DNA of 64,000 nt. Source: DAOQVR01 sp035341665. Lineage in GTDB: Bacteria > Chloroflexota > Anaerolineae > JAAYZQ01. Shown piece by piece: positions 17,921 to 26,277 of this stretch (positions are counted from its first letter, which is position 1; every line of letters begins with the position of its first letter). Below the pieces are notes generated by a model, which had not been told where the DNA came from, ran no database searches, and saw only the letters and a program-made list of their open reading frames with translations. Location: the NCBI GenBank assembly GCA_035341665.1, contig DAOQVR010000005.1:186001-250000 (forward strand). The letters are read 5' to 3'. The position numbers and the translations under genes were made by a program.

Positions 17921-17992
17921 AGCGGGAGACGGGATTCGAACCCGCGACAGCCTGCTTGGAAGGCAGGTGCGCTACCACTGCGCTACTCCCGC
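17921..17992 (-). tRNA. tRNA-Gly (anticodon TCC)
   Basis: A 72-base cloverleaf reads on the minus strand: acceptor GCGGGAG pairs with CTCCCGC, D-arm GCGC/GCGC with AGTGGTA loop, anticodon stem CCTGC/GCAGG around CTTCCAA (anticodon TCC), and T-arm loop TTCGAAT. CCA is not encoded, so it must be added after transcription. Confidence 0.95.
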
Positions 17993-18003
17993 AGTGTGGA
18001 CAA

Positions 18004-18032
18004 AGTATAGCGCACAGGCGATGGAATGTCAA
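18004..18032 (-). promoter_or_regulatory. Promoter of tRNA-Gly
   Basis: Minus-strand consensus TTGACA (18032-18027), 17-base spacer and TATACT (18009-18004); the mature tRNA 5' end is 11 bases after the -10 box. Confidence 0.75.
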
Positions 18033-18102
18033 CTCGCGGCGGGGCCTTCTCGGGACATTGGCAAAGTCAGGCACTACCCCGCCGTCGCAGTGCAGGGCCT
18101 CG

Positions 18103-18267
18103 GATGGGCGAAGGTCCCTGACCGAGCCCTCCACCCTGCCCTGCGATGGGCAAAGGTCCCTGACCGAGCCCGCCACCCTGCCCTGCGATGGGCGAAGGTC
18201 CCTGACCGAGCCCGCCACCCTGCTCTGCGATGGGCAAAGGTCCCTGACCGAGCCCTCCACCCTGCCC
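18103..18267. repeat. Tandem repeat, about 3.9 copies of a 42-bp unit
   Basis: Copies begin at 18103, 18145, 18187 and 18229, each starting GATGGGC(G/A)AAGGTCCCTG and differing at only a few sites. The array sits in the ~450-base gap between the tRNA promoter and msrA, which holds no convincing gene. Because 42 is divisible by three, long open frames appear on both strands, but none has a ribosome site or family resemblance. Confidence 0.9.
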
Positions 18268-18353
18268 GTTCCTGCTGCCGGCCCGTCGACCTGAAGTGGC
18301 CCGGGGTGCTTTCTCCCCCCCCTTTTGCTACTGCCACCTCACTCGCAGCTACC

Positions 18354-18391
18354 TGTCATTCTGAGCGACCGAAGGGAGCGAAGAATCTCGG
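18354..18391. repeat. Dispersed intergenic repeat of the 'TCATTCTGAGCG...' type
   Basis: The segment begins TGTCATTCTGAGCGACCG and continues GAAGGGAGCGAAGAATCTCG. This phrase belongs to a short non-coding repeat that I have seen in many unrelated GC-rich and Chloroflexota-like genomes. A degenerate relative (GTCATTCCGAGGGAGCGAAG) is at 47117. No function is assigned. Confidence 0.5.
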
Positions 18392-18480
18392 CCCATTCGT
18401 GAGCAACCGACTGCCAGATGCCGCCGAAACCCCTCATCGCGCTACGCTCGCTCTTCAGCGTGACATCTCAGGCTACAGAA

Positions 18481-19041
18481 CTAGCCCGGCCCCCTTCCTT
18501 CCAGCGAGAGGGGAAACGCTTTCATGAACTTGGCCACCTTCGGCGCGATCACCGCCCGGCAGTAGGGTTGCGAGCCGTGGCGCGCAAAGTACTCCTGGTG
18601 GTATGCCTCGGCCGGGTAGAAGGCGGTGAAGGGCGTCACCTCGGTCACGATCGGATCCCGCCACGTGCCGGACGCCCCCCTCTCGCGCACGACCTCTTCC
18701 GCGATGCGCCTCTGCTCCTCGTCGTGATAGAAGATGGCAGAGCGATACTGGGTGCCGGCGTCCGCGCCCTGGCGGTTGAGCGTGGTGGGGTCATGGATGG
18801 AGAAAAAGATGTCCAGCAGGTCGCAGTAGGAGACGACCTTCGGGTCAAAGGTGATCTGTACCACCTCGGCGTGGCCGGTGGCGCCGCTGCAGACTTGCTC
18901 GTAGGTGGGGTTGGGGCGCCGGCCGCCCGAGTAGCCCGACTCAACCGACACGACGCCTTTGACGAGATCATAGACGGCCTCGAGGCACCAAAAGCAGCCC
19001 CCGGCCAGCGTGGCCTTCTCGTACTCGGCTTGTTCGCTCAT
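18481..19041 (-). CDS. msrA: Peptide-methionine (S)-S-oxide reductase MsrA
   Basis: The 186-residue protein has the catalytic GCFWC (15-19, nucleophile Cys16), GYSGG, YEQVCSGATGHAEVV and QYRSAIFYH, all hallmarks of MsrA. It reduces the S-epimer of methionine sulfoxide in damaged proteins, using thioredoxin for recycling; Cys174-region SQPYC may supply the resolving thiol. A GGAGGAGGG site precedes the ATG at 19041. It is a single gene with no MsrB fused or nearby. The protein is cytosolic, as no signal peptide is present. Confidence 0.95.
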   Translation of the reverse strand: MSEQAEYEKATLAGGCFWCLEAVYDLVKGVVSVESGYSGGRRPNPTYEQVCSGATGHAEVVQITFDPKVVSYCDLLDIFFSIHDPTTLNRQGADAGTQYRSAIFYHDEEQRRIAEEVVRERGASGTWRDPIVTEVTPFTAFYPAEAYHQEYFARHGSQPYCRAVIAPKVAKFMKAFPLSLEGRGPG

Positions 19042-19187
19042 CGGAGCCCTCCTCCATGCTTGGCTGGAGCCGGATCATACCACATAGCGCCCGGCAGCGA
19101 AGTGAGGCAGGTCACACGGCCGGATCACAGAATGGGCCGGTGCCCTACGGTGCCATGTGCCCGTTCTTGCGGCTTGCCCGCCGGCGC

Positions 19188-21059
19188 CTAGCGGTATCCC
19201 TCGGCCTGCAGCCTGAAGAGCCGGGCATACGCACCGTCCATCGCCATCAGCTCAGCGTGGCTTCCCAGCTCCACAATGGTGCCGGCCGACAACACTACGA
19301 TCCGATCCGCCATGCGCACCGTGGAGAAACGGTGCGAGATGAGCACCGCGATGCGGCCTTCCATCAGCTCACCGAACCGCCGGAAGATATCGTACTCTGC
19401 CTCGGCATCCAGCGCCGAGGTCGGCTCGTCCAGCACCAGCACCTCGGCCTTGCGCATGAAGGCGCGCGCCAGGGCGATCTTCTGCCACTGACCCCCCGAC
19501 AGCTCCTGGCCCTTCTCCCAGCGCCGCCCAAGCACTGTTTCGTATCCTTGGGGCATATTCTTGATGATCGGGCTGGCGCCGCCCCGCTCCGCCGCTGCCG
19601 CGATCCGCGCGCTGTCGTCCAGGGCGTCCACCTGGCCGAACCCGATGTTCTCCCGCACGCTGAACTGGTAACGCACATAGTCCTGGAAGATCACGCCAAA
19701 CCGCTGGTGCAGGCTGGCAAGGTCATACTCCCGCAGGTCGACGCCATCCAGCAGTACCTGTCCCTCCGTCGGGTCATACAACCGGGTGAGCAGCTTGATC
19801 AGCGTCGTCTTGCCGGCCCCATTCAGGCCCACCAGGGCGATGCGCTCTCCCGGGCGGATGTGCAGGTTGATGTCACGCAGCACAAGGACGTCAGAGCCAG
19901 GGTAGCAGAAGGATACGTGCCGGAACTCGATGCCCTCCCGCACCGGCTCGGGCGCCACTAGGCCATTCTCCGGGCTGACAAGCACCGGCTTCAGCTCTAG
20001 ATAGGTCATCAAGTTATCGAGGAAGAGGTTGCTCTCGTACAGGCGGTTCAGGCTGTCGAGCAGCGACCGGATCGAGCCCTGCGATTGCCGGAAGATGCCC
20101 AGGAACATGGTCATGTCGCCGAGCGTGATCAGGCCGGCGACCGTGCGCAGGACGATCCAGGCGTAGCTGCCATAGTAGGCCAGGTTCGACAGCAGGCCCC
20201 AGCCGAGCCCGGCAGCAGTGCGCCGCTGGGCGATGGACAGGTCCTCCTGGTAGAAGCGGGTGAACAGCTCCTGGTAGCGCTTCAGGAGCGGCTCGCCCAG
20301 CCCAAAGAGCTTGATCTCCTTGACGCTCTCGATGCCGGTCAGCAGCGTCTCCAGGTAGTTCAGCAGGCGGGCCTCCGGTGCGCGCCTGCTGACCGCGCGA
20401 AAGGCGCGCTCGGCGTACTGCGACTGGGAAAGAAAGGAGGGGATGGCAGCCACAAACACGATCACGGCGAGCCAGGGGCTGAATCGTGCCAGGAGGGCAA
20501 TCAGCGACACCAGGGTAATGGTCTGCTGTATCATCTGCAGCGTCGAGTTCACGATGCTAAGGGCACTGGTGTCCGCCTGCCGCCGCGCGTTCTGCAGCGT
20601 GTCGTAAAAGACGGGGTCCTCAAAAAAGCGAAGGTCGAGGCTGATCGCCTTCCGGATGATCAGGCTGTTGACGTAATTGGTGAGCTGCATCTGGAGCGTG
20701 CGGTCGGAGAGGCTCCGCGCCTGGCTTATGACAGAGCCCAGCAGCAAGAGGCCGAACTCCAGGGCGATGTACGGAGCCACCTGGCGGAGCCCGTCCACAG
20801 GCGGGAGCCCCTCGCGGGTGGCAGCGACGACAGCGTCGATGATCAGCTTGCCCGCCCACGCCTGCGCGGCCGGCAGCGCGGCGGCGATGAGTGTCAGCGC
20901 AATGCCCGCCATCGCTGCGCGCGGGCTGGCCGACCATACCAGTCGGAAAGCCTGCGGCGTGTTGCGCAGCGCGGCCGTAAAGTCGCGCACCTTGTCGGCG
21001 ATGCGCGCTCTCGGCGAACCGGTGGGCTTGCCTGGCGGGGCGGGTCTCGACGGGCTCAT
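19188..21059 (-). CDS. ABC exporter half-transporter (fused membrane and ATPase domains)
   Basis: The 623-residue MsbA-type protein has an N-terminal ABC_membrane domain with about six helices (roughly residues 45-340) and a C-terminal NBD. The NBD shows Walker A GLNGAGKTT, Q-loop VIFQDY, signature LSGGQWQKIALARA, Walker B VLVLDEPTSALD and the H-loop ISHRFST. It would act as a homodimer, or as a heterodimer with a partner not seen here. The ATPase site residues are all canonical. Substrate class (lipid, peptide or drug) cannot be read. A promoter TTGACC-17-TATGCT lies 45 bases upstream of the ATG. Confidence 0.9.
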   Translation of the reverse strand: MSPSRPAPPGKPTGSPRARIADKVRDFTAALRNTPQAFRLVWSASPRAAMAGIALTLIAAALPAAQAWAGKLIIDAVVAATREGLPPVDGLRQVAPYIALEFGLLLLGSVISQARSLSDRTLQMQLTNYVNSLIIRKAISLDLRFFEDPVFYDTLQNARRQADTSALSIVNSTLQMIQQTITLVSLIALLARFSPWLAVIVFVAAIPSFLSQSQYAERAFRAVSRRAPEARLLNYLETLLTGIESVKEIKLFGLGEPLLKRYQELFTRFYQEDLSIAQRRTAAGLGWGLLSNLAYYGSYAWIVLRTVAGLITLGDMTMFLGIFRQSQGSIRSLLDSLNRLYESNLFLDNLMTYLELKPVLVSPENGLVAPEPVREGIEFRHVSFCYPGSDVLVLRDINLHIRPGERIALVGLNGAGKTTLIKLLTRLYDPTEGQVLLDGVDLREYDLASLHQRFGVIFQDYVRYQFSVRENIGFGQVDALDDSARIAAAAERGGASPIIKNMPQGYETVLGRRWEKGQELSGGQWQKIALARAFMRKAEVLVLDEPTSALDAEAEYDIFRRFGELMEGRIAVLISHRFSTVRMADRIVVLSAGTIVELGSHAELMAMDGAYARLFRLQAEGYR

Positions 21060-21103
21060 GGCACCTCTCTGGGCACTATAGGTCTAGTGCTGCGTACCGG
21101 CAG

Positions 21104-21132
21104 AGCATACCCGCATTGGCGCGGTCGGTCAA
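21104..21132 (-). promoter_or_regulatory. Promoter of the ABC exporter gene
   Basis: Minus-strand TTGACC (21132-21127), 17-base spacer, TATGCT (21109-21104). Confidence 0.6.
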
Positions 21133-21211
21133 TCCCGGCGCTAGTGCCGGCGTCCGCGCCACCGCCTGTGATGAGGGGCCCTTTGCCCGCTCCCGCACCC
21201 GTGATATCGGG

Positions 21212-21469
21212 CCTCGTGCCCGTCGTGGTGGTGTAGAGCCTCGTGCCCGTCGCGGTAGTGTGGGGCCTCGTGCCCGTCGTGGTAGTATAGGGCCTCGCGC
21301 CCGTCGCGGTAGTGTAGGGCCGCGTGCCCGTCGTGGTAGTGCAGGGCCTCGTGCCCGTCGTGGTAGTGTAAAGCCTCGTGCCCGTCGCGGTAGTGTAGGG
21401 CCTTGTGCCCGTCGCGGCAGTGTAGGGCCTCGTGCCCGTCGCGGGAGTATAGGGCCTTGTGCCCGTTCT
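21212..21469. repeat. Tandem repeat, about 9.6 copies of a 27-bp unit
   Basis: Units start at 21212 and every 27 bases to 21455, with consensus CCTCGTGCCCGTCG(T/C)GGTAG followed by TGTAGGG; a degenerate copy precedes them. The array fills the gap between the exporter promoter and the flavin oxidoreductase stop. Read on the minus strand it would encode a nine-residue TGTRPYTTA repeat, but the frame overlaps the neighbouring gene and has no ribosome site, so I treat it as non-coding. Confidence 0.92.
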
Positions 21470-21603
21470 TCGTCCTGCCCGGCGCTGTGACAGGGCCTGT
21501 GCGGGTGGGGTAGGTTGCCCCATCGCCGGCCGGCCGACCCCATCGAGTGCGGCGACAGGAGCCTGTCGAGCGCCGCCATGGGGACCCGGCGCGCGCGCCG
21601 GTC

Positions 21604-22788
21604 CTAGATCTCCGACGGGCAGTACACCCCGCCGGCGTCCATCGTCGCGATGCACCGGTTGCAGTGGTCGCAGTCCGAGGCCTCAAGCGAGCCCGACTGC
21701 AGCTTGCGCACCCAGTCGGGGTCCTTCACGATCGCCCGGCCTACCTCCACGAACTCGAAGCCCGCATCCATCACCCGCATCAGGTCGGCCCGTGACAGCA
21801 CTCCCCCTACGTAGACAACGGGTATGGACACTGCCCGCCGGATGCGCTGCGCCCCCTCCAGCAGGAAGAGGGACTCGAAGGGGTAGCGCTGCACCATGAA
21901 GCGCCCAAAGAGGCGCATGCCCACTCGCGTCAGCAGCATCGCCTGATTGCGGGCCATCTCCCGCGCCGGGACGCCGCCGCGCATCATGTACAGCGGTGTC
22001 TTGGCGGTGAATCCGCAGCTCGGCACAAGCGCGCTGGCCCCCTCGGCCTCAAAGCACCGGGCCACATCGACCGCCTCCTCCAGCTCCAGCCCCCCCCGCA
22101 TCCCGTCGCGCTGGTTCATCTTCACCAGGATCGGAAAGCCCGGCCCGACCGCCTGCCGAGCGGCGCGCACCACCGCCATCGGGAAGCGCATCCGGTTCTC
22201 CAGCGAGCCCCCATACCCGTCCCGCCGGTGGTTGGTCCAGGGGGAGAGGAACTGGCTGAGCAGGTATCCGTGGCCTGAGTGGACCTCGACGGCGTCAAAG
22301 CCGGCTTCCTGCGCCCAGAGAGCAGCCTGGGCAAACTCCTCCACCTTCTGCTCAATCTCCGCCTCGCTCATCGCCCTGCAATACGACAGGCGAAAGAGGC
22401 ACATCTTGCGCGACGCGCCAAGCGGCCGCCGTCCGATCTCCCGCGGGCTGGCGAAAAAGCCGCAGTGGCCGATCTGGATGGAGGCAGCGGCACCTTCGCC
22501 GTGCACCGCGTCCGTCAGCTCCCGCAGCCCCGGCACTATCTCCTCCCGCATCCAAAGCTCGTGGCCAAAGGCGCGCCCGTCGAACGAGACCGAGCAGTAC
22601 GCCACCGTCGTCATCGCCGTTCCGCCGGCTGCCACGCGCCTGTGGTGCTCGACCAGCGCCGGGGTCACGCGACCTCCCTGGCTCATCCCCTCGAAGCAGC
22701 CGGCACGGATGATCCGGTTGCGCAGCTGCAGATCACCGATGCGGCCGGGTGTGAAAGCCCTGCCTGCTGCGTTGTCGCTCTCGGGCAT
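21604..22788 (-). CDS. NADH:flavin oxidoreductase (Old Yellow Enzyme family)
   Basis: The 394-residue TIM barrel begins at the ATG at 22788 (AAGGGA upstream). It starts FTPGRIGDLQLRNRIIRAG and has IQIGHCG, FDAVEVHSGHGYLLSQFLSP with N-x-R-x-DGYGGSLENRMRF, and VYVGGVL, typical of OYE/2,4-dienoyl-CoA reductase N-terminal domains that bind FMN. The C-terminus CDHCNRCI...CP retains the Cys pattern for a [4Fe-4S] cluster, but the FAD/NAD domain of FadH-type proteins is absent. It may need a separate electron donor. It lies 42 bases after the site-2 protease gene, probably in the same transcript. Confidence 0.85.
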   Translation of the reverse strand: MPESDNAAGRAFTPGRIGDLQLRNRIIRAGCFEGMSQGGRVTPALVEHHRRVAAGGTAMTTVAYCSVSFDGRAFGHELWMREEIVPGLRELTDAVHGEGAAASIQIGHCGFFASPREIGRRPLGASRKMCLFRLSYCRAMSEAEIEQKVEEFAQAALWAQEAGFDAVEVHSGHGYLLSQFLSPWTNHRRDGYGGSLENRMRFPMAVVRAARQAVGPGFPILVKMNQRDGMRGGLELEEAVDVARCFEAEGASALVPSCGFTAKTPLYMMRGGVPAREMARNQAMLLTRVGMRLFGRFMVQRYPFESLFLLEGAQRIRRAVSIPVVYVGGVLSRADLMRVMDAGFEFVEVGRAIVKDPDWVRKLQSGSLEASDCDHCNRCIATMDAGGVYCPSEI

Positions 22789-22830
22789 GGCGGTTCCCTT
22801 GGATGTACGGTGCAGGTCCACGCCGGAGAC

Positions 22831-23949
22831 CTACACCGCCAGCTCCGCCCGCAGCCGGATGTCGTGCAGCAGGCTCTCGCGCGTGATCAACCCCAGAAGC
22901 CGGCCTCCCTCCACCACCGGGACCTGGTTCACGTCCGATTCGTCCATCTTCTGGAGGACGGCCATCACGTCGTCCTCCGGGTGCACCGCATAGACCGCGT
23001 CGGCGGGGGTCATCACCTGGTCCGCCGTCAGCTCGGAGCGCTGGCCCGGCGCCACGCGACGGATGTTGTGCAGCGTGATTAGGCCCCGCAAGTCTCCGCC
23101 ATCCGCCACAAAGAAGCAGCGCTGCCCCTGCCCCAAGATGTTCTCCTCCACAAGCCGATCAAGCCGCACTCCGGTCGGCACGGTCTGGCACTGCTGCGTC
23201 ATGACGCTGCGCGCCTTGACCCCGCTCAGCGTGTCGCGCAGGACCACCTGCTGGTAGCTCGACTGCGCTGCGTTGTTCAGGAACCAACCGATAAAGACGT
23301 ACCACAGCCCGCCGACCAGACCTCCCCCAAAGAAGAATTGGGCAATGCCGTACAGGATAAAACCGAACGCCACAAGCTGCCCGGCCCGGGAGGCCCATTT
23401 CGTGGCCGTCTGGAAGTTGCCTCCCGTCTTCCATAGCAGCGCCCGCAGCACACGCCCTCCGTCGAGCGGAAACCCGGGGATCAGGTTGAAGGCGCCCAGT
23501 ATGAGGTTGATCTGGGCCAGGTACGCCAACGGTGCCGACACGACCTCAGCCGCGCGCGTGACGGCACCCAGCAGAGCAAAGATTCCCGACAGAGCAAAGC
23601 TGACCAGGGGACCGGCGACGGCGATGCGGAACTCTGATCCGGCCGTCGGCGGCTCCGATCCGATCTGCGCCACGCCGCCAAACACAAAGAGCGTGATGTT
23701 CTTGACCGGGACCTTCTCGCGCAGCGCCAGGACCGAGTGCCCCAGCTCGTGCAGCAGCACGGACGCGAAGAACAAGATCGCCGTGACCCCGCCCACCAGC
23801 CAGTAGGTCGCCCGGCTCCAGCCGTCATACCGGCTCGGAAAGAGCCCGGTCGCCAGAGACACGGTGACAAGCACCGCGATGATGAACCACGTCGTATGCA
23901 GCCGGATCGGTATCCCCAGAACCTTGCCCAAGCTCAGGGAGCCACTCAT
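22831..23949 (-). CDS. Site-2-protease-family (M50) membrane metalloprotease with CBS pair
   Basis: The 372-residue protein starts at the ATG at 23949, which has AAGGAGGAG upstream. Membrane segments include about 20-37 and 50-66; the zinc motif HELGH is at 67-71 and the third ligand region is FPLDGGRVLRAL. Two CBS domains follow (roughly 235-372), likely binding an adenine nucleotide to gate activity. Family members cut transmembrane proteins within the bilayer. Target unknown. A consensus promoter lies about 50 bases upstream. Confidence 0.92.
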   Translation of the reverse strand: MSGSLSLGKVLGIPIRLHTTWFIIAVLVTVSLATGLFPSRYDGWSRATYWLVGGVTAILFFASVLLHELGHSVLALREKVPVKNITLFVFGGVAQIGSEPPTAGSEFRIAVAGPLVSFALSGIFALLGAVTRAAEVVSAPLAYLAQINLILGAFNLIPGFPLDGGRVLRALLWKTGGNFQTATKWASRAGQLVAFGFILYGIAQFFFGGGLVGGLWYVFIGWFLNNAAQSSYQQVVLRDTLSGVKARSVMTQQCQTVPTGVRLDRLVEENILGQGQRCFFVADGGDLRGLITLHNIRRVAPGQRSELTADQVMTPADAVYAVHPEDDVMAVLQKMDESDVNQVPVVEGGRLLGLITRESLLHDIRLRAELAV

Positions 23950-23995
23950 GCTACTCCTCCTTCTCGTTGTACGATTGGTCAACTTCTAGGCATCA

Positions 23996-24024
23996 ATTGT
24001 AGCATGGCGCGCCTGCTCTGTCAA
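23996..24024 (-). promoter_or_regulatory. Promoter of the site-2 protease gene
   Basis: Minus-strand TTGACA (24024-24019), 17-base spacer, TACAAT (24001-23996). Confidence 0.75.
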
Positions 24025-24175
24025 GGTATTGTACAGGTTTCTTATCCGCTTCTAATGCTGTCGTCCGGCAAGGGATGGGTCCTTGGTCGAGGATAGGTGC
24101 CGTCAACGCAGGGACCGCGATACCCTGCTCGGAGGGAGGGCAGGCGGATCGCCCCATGCGCGGCCCAGCCATGAC

Positions 24176-24766
24176 CTAGATCGCGCGCACTGGCCCGTGG
24201 GCTGGGTAGACCGCCTTGACCCCGCGCTCCCGCAGCATCCGCCAGCTCTCTATCGCGACGGGGTTGTCGTAGCACGCGTCCTCTGGAGGAAGGTCCCCGG
24301 TGAAGACGGAGCCGTCGTCCAGCAGCAGTGATACGCTGTCGTCCGAGTGTCCGGGGGTGTGTACGACTTCGCCCGCAATGCCCATCCCGGCCAGGAGCTG
24401 GCGGCTTTCTCCGCAGGAGAGGATGACGTTGCCCTCCATCGCAATCTCGACGTAGTGATCCTGGGGCTTCATCCACCTCTTCATCATCGGGAGCGCAGCC
24501 ACCTGGACGTCCAGCACGATCAGGCGAACGCCCTCACGCTTCAGTTCCTCAGCCAATCCGGCATGGTCCATATGGTAGTGGGTCGCGAGCGCAAAGCGGA
24601 TCTCGCGCAGGGGCACATCCAACCGCTTGAGGTTCGCCTTCATCGTGCCGAGTGTCCCCGGCCAGCCGAGATCGACGAGGAGCCGTGACCCACCCACGCT
24701 GACTACCCAGTAGTTCGTCGAGCGGTACCCGGCGTTTATGATGGTGAGTGACATCCTGTGGGCCAT
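24176..24766 (-). CDS. MBL-fold metallohydrolase (leaderless)
   Basis: The 196-residue beta-lactamase-fold protein has the di-metal motif THYHMDH (62-68), a VVHTPGHSDDS element and GSVFTGDLPPE with the bridging Asp. It resembles glyoxalase II-like or lactonase-like MBL hydrolases; substrate unknown. The ATG at 24766 is chosen because a TTGACC-17-TATACT promoter ends only 7 bases upstream, so the transcript would begin at or next to the ATG; no Shine-Dalgarno is present. It stands alone, between the terminator of the catabolic operon and the site-2 protease. Confidence 0.85.
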   Translation of the reverse strand: MAHRMSLTIINAGYRSTNYWVVSVGGSRLLVDLGWPGTLGTMKANLKRLDVPLREIRFALATHYHMDHAGLAEELKREGVRLIVLDVQVAALPMMKRWMKPQDHYVEIAMEGNVILSCGESRQLLAGMGIAGEVVHTPGHSDDSVSLLLDDGSVFTGDLPPEDACYDNPVAIESWRMLRERGVKAVYPAHGPVRAI

Positions 24767-24773
24767 GACCTGG

Positions 24774-24802
24774 AGTATAGGGCATCGCTTCAGGGCGGTC
24801 AA
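24774..24802 (-). promoter_or_regulatory. Leaderless promoter of the MBL gene
   Basis: Minus-strand TTGACC (24802-24797), 17-base spacer, TATACT (24779-24774), with 7 bases to the ATG. Confidence 0.65.
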
Positions 24803-24897
24803 GTAGCCACTTGACGGCACGATCCGTGCCGAAGGGTGTGCTGATCGCTGGAAGCAGCCTTCCTTGACAGGCGGCCCGAGCACCCGGGGTGGTGAAA

Positions 24898-24948
24898 GCC
24901 CGCCGGCCGCCTTGTTGGTCGATCCGTCAGGGAAGGCGGTCGGCGGGC
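24898..24948 (-). terminator. Terminator-like hairpin closing the catabolic operon
   Basis: A 16-bp stem (24898-24913 with 24933-24948, one G-T/mismatch position, 19-base loop) lies 28 bases after the HisD-family stop. On the minus strand it is followed by TTTCACC. It is a reasonable end point for the operon starting near 35790. Confidence 0.6.
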
Positions 24949-24976
24949 GTTTGCTGTGGAACAGACGAGGGCGTGA

Positions 24977-26254
24977 CTAGGCGTCCGGAAGGGTCTCCAG
25001 CCGGATCGTGGCCGCGTAGCGATGGGCATCCATTCCCTCGTACGCGGCCTGTGTCTCAGCGTACCTGGCCAGCTCGCGGGAGGCTCGAACGTCGGTCTCC
25101 ATGTGCGTGATCACTTTGAGGAACATGCCCACCCACAGGCCGCCAGTGTACCGCGCCGCACGGCCGGTGGGCAGGATGTGGTTCGGGCCGGCGATCTTGT
25201 CGGCATACACCTCGGCCGTCGCCTCACCGAGAAACAGCGAGCCATAGTTCTCCAGGAGTGGAAGGATTTCTCTCGGCTTGTCGACATGGACTTCCAGGTG
25301 CTCTGGCGCGTATTCGTTGGCATAGCGCGCGGCGTCCTGCAGGGTGTCTACCACCACGACCCGGCCCTTGCTCTCCCAAGAGGCACGCGCCACTTCCGCA
25401 GTGGTTCTCTGGTCGAGCTGCCTGTCGATCTCGGCCAGGACGGCCCAGGCCAGGGGCTCGGACGATGTCACCAAGCAGCCCCGCGCGTTTGGGTCGTGCT
25501 CGCACTGTGCCAGGAGGTCGGCGGCGATGTAGTCTGCTCGCGCGCCATCGCCCGCGATGACGAGGCACTCGCTGGGTCCGGCCAGGAAGTCGATTCCGAC
25601 CCTGCCAAAGATCTGCCGCTTGGCTTCGGCGACGTAGCGGTTGCCCGGCCCCACTACCATGTCGACCGGCGCGATGGTTTCCGTGCCAAAGGCCATCGCC
25701 CCAATGGCCTGTACCCCACCGATGCAGTAGATCTCGTCCACTCCCATGCGGTACATCGTGTACAAGATGCCGGGGTTGAGGCCGCCGCGCGGTCCCGGGG
25801 GGCTGCAAGCGACGATCCGCCTCACTCCGGCGACCTTGGCCGGCATCACCGACATGACCGCGGCGGTGAGGCAGGGGTACCTGCCCGCAGGCACGTAGCA
25901 GCCGCATGAACCCACCGGTACGATCCTCTGGCCCATCCACATCCCAGGCCGGACCTCTCTCTCGAACTCGGCCATGCTTTCGCGCTGCGCGCGGGCAAAC
26001 GCTCCCACCTGGCCGATGGCAAAGTCGAGCTCCTCGACCACGGCAGCAGGCAGCACGTCGGCGGCCTTGGCAGCTTCCTCGCGTGGCACGCGGAAGGACG
26101 CCGGCTCGTATTGGTCGAACTGCTTCGAGTAGTAGTGCAGTGCTGCGTCTCCCTCCGCCTTGACCCGTGCCAGGATGGCGGCTACCCGCCCCTCGAGCTC
26201 GCGCACGTCCTGGTCGGCAACAGTGGTCTCCTGCTTCAGCTCACGGTAGTACAT
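24977..26254 (-). CDS. HisD-superfamily dehydrogenase (HpsN-like alcohol dehydrogenase candidate)
   Basis: The 425-residue protein is homologous to histidinol dehydrogenase. Visible motifs are PVGSCGCYVPAGRYPCLTA, GVQAIGAMAFGTE, VVGPGNRYVAEAKRQ, the LLAQCEHDP zinc-ligand region, the catalytic pair in APEHLEVH and GPNHILPTGRAARYTGG. The NAD-dependent four-electron oxidation of an alcohol to an acid is the family reaction. Catabolic context with AORs and an aldolase argues against histidine synthesis and for a paralogue such as sulfopropanediol 3-dehydrogenase (HpsN) or a similar polyol dehydrogenase. ATG 26254 has GGAGGGAAGGGG upstream; an ATG at 26281 overlapping the AOR stop is the alternative. 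Confidence 0.8.
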   Translation of the reverse strand: MYYRELKQETTVADQDVRELEGRVAAILARVKAEGDAALHYYSKQFDQYEPASFRVPREEAAKAADVLPAAVVEELDFAIGQVGAFARAQRESMAEFEREVRPGMWMGQRIVPVGSCGCYVPAGRYPCLTAAVMSVMPAKVAGVRRIVACSPPGPRGGLNPGILYTMYRMGVDEIYCIGGVQAIGAMAFGTETIAPVDMVVGPGNRYVAEAKRQIFGRVGIDFLAGPSECLVIAGDGARADYIAADLLAQCEHDPNARGCLVTSSEPLAWAVLAEIDRQLDQRTTAEVARASWESKGRVVVVDTLQDAARYANEYAPEHLEVHVDKPREILPLLENYGSLFLGEATAEVYADKIAGPNHILPTGRAARYTGGLWVGMFLKVITHMETDVRASRELARYAETQAAYEGMDAHRYAATIRLETLPDA

Positions 26255-26277
26255 CGTGTCCCCTTCCCTCCAGCTCA

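Noticed and set aside
17880..18260. Minus-strand frame across the 42-bp repeats and the tRNA
   Set aside because: Runs through tRNA-Gly and its promoter; open only because the repeat unit is a multiple of three.
21212..21469. Possible CRISPR array
   Set aside because: Repeats are directly abutting with no unique spacers, and no cas genes are in the window.
21056..21655. Minus-strand frame encoding a TGTRPYTTA nine-residue repeat
   Set aside because: Arises from the 27-bp array, overlaps the flavin oxidoreductase 3' end and the exporter start, and lacks a ribosome site; treated as non-coding.
24977..26254. Histidine biosynthesis gene hisD
   Set aside because: The fold is HisD-like, but no other his genes are near, and it is co-transcribed with AORs and an aldolase; a catabolic paralogue is more likely.
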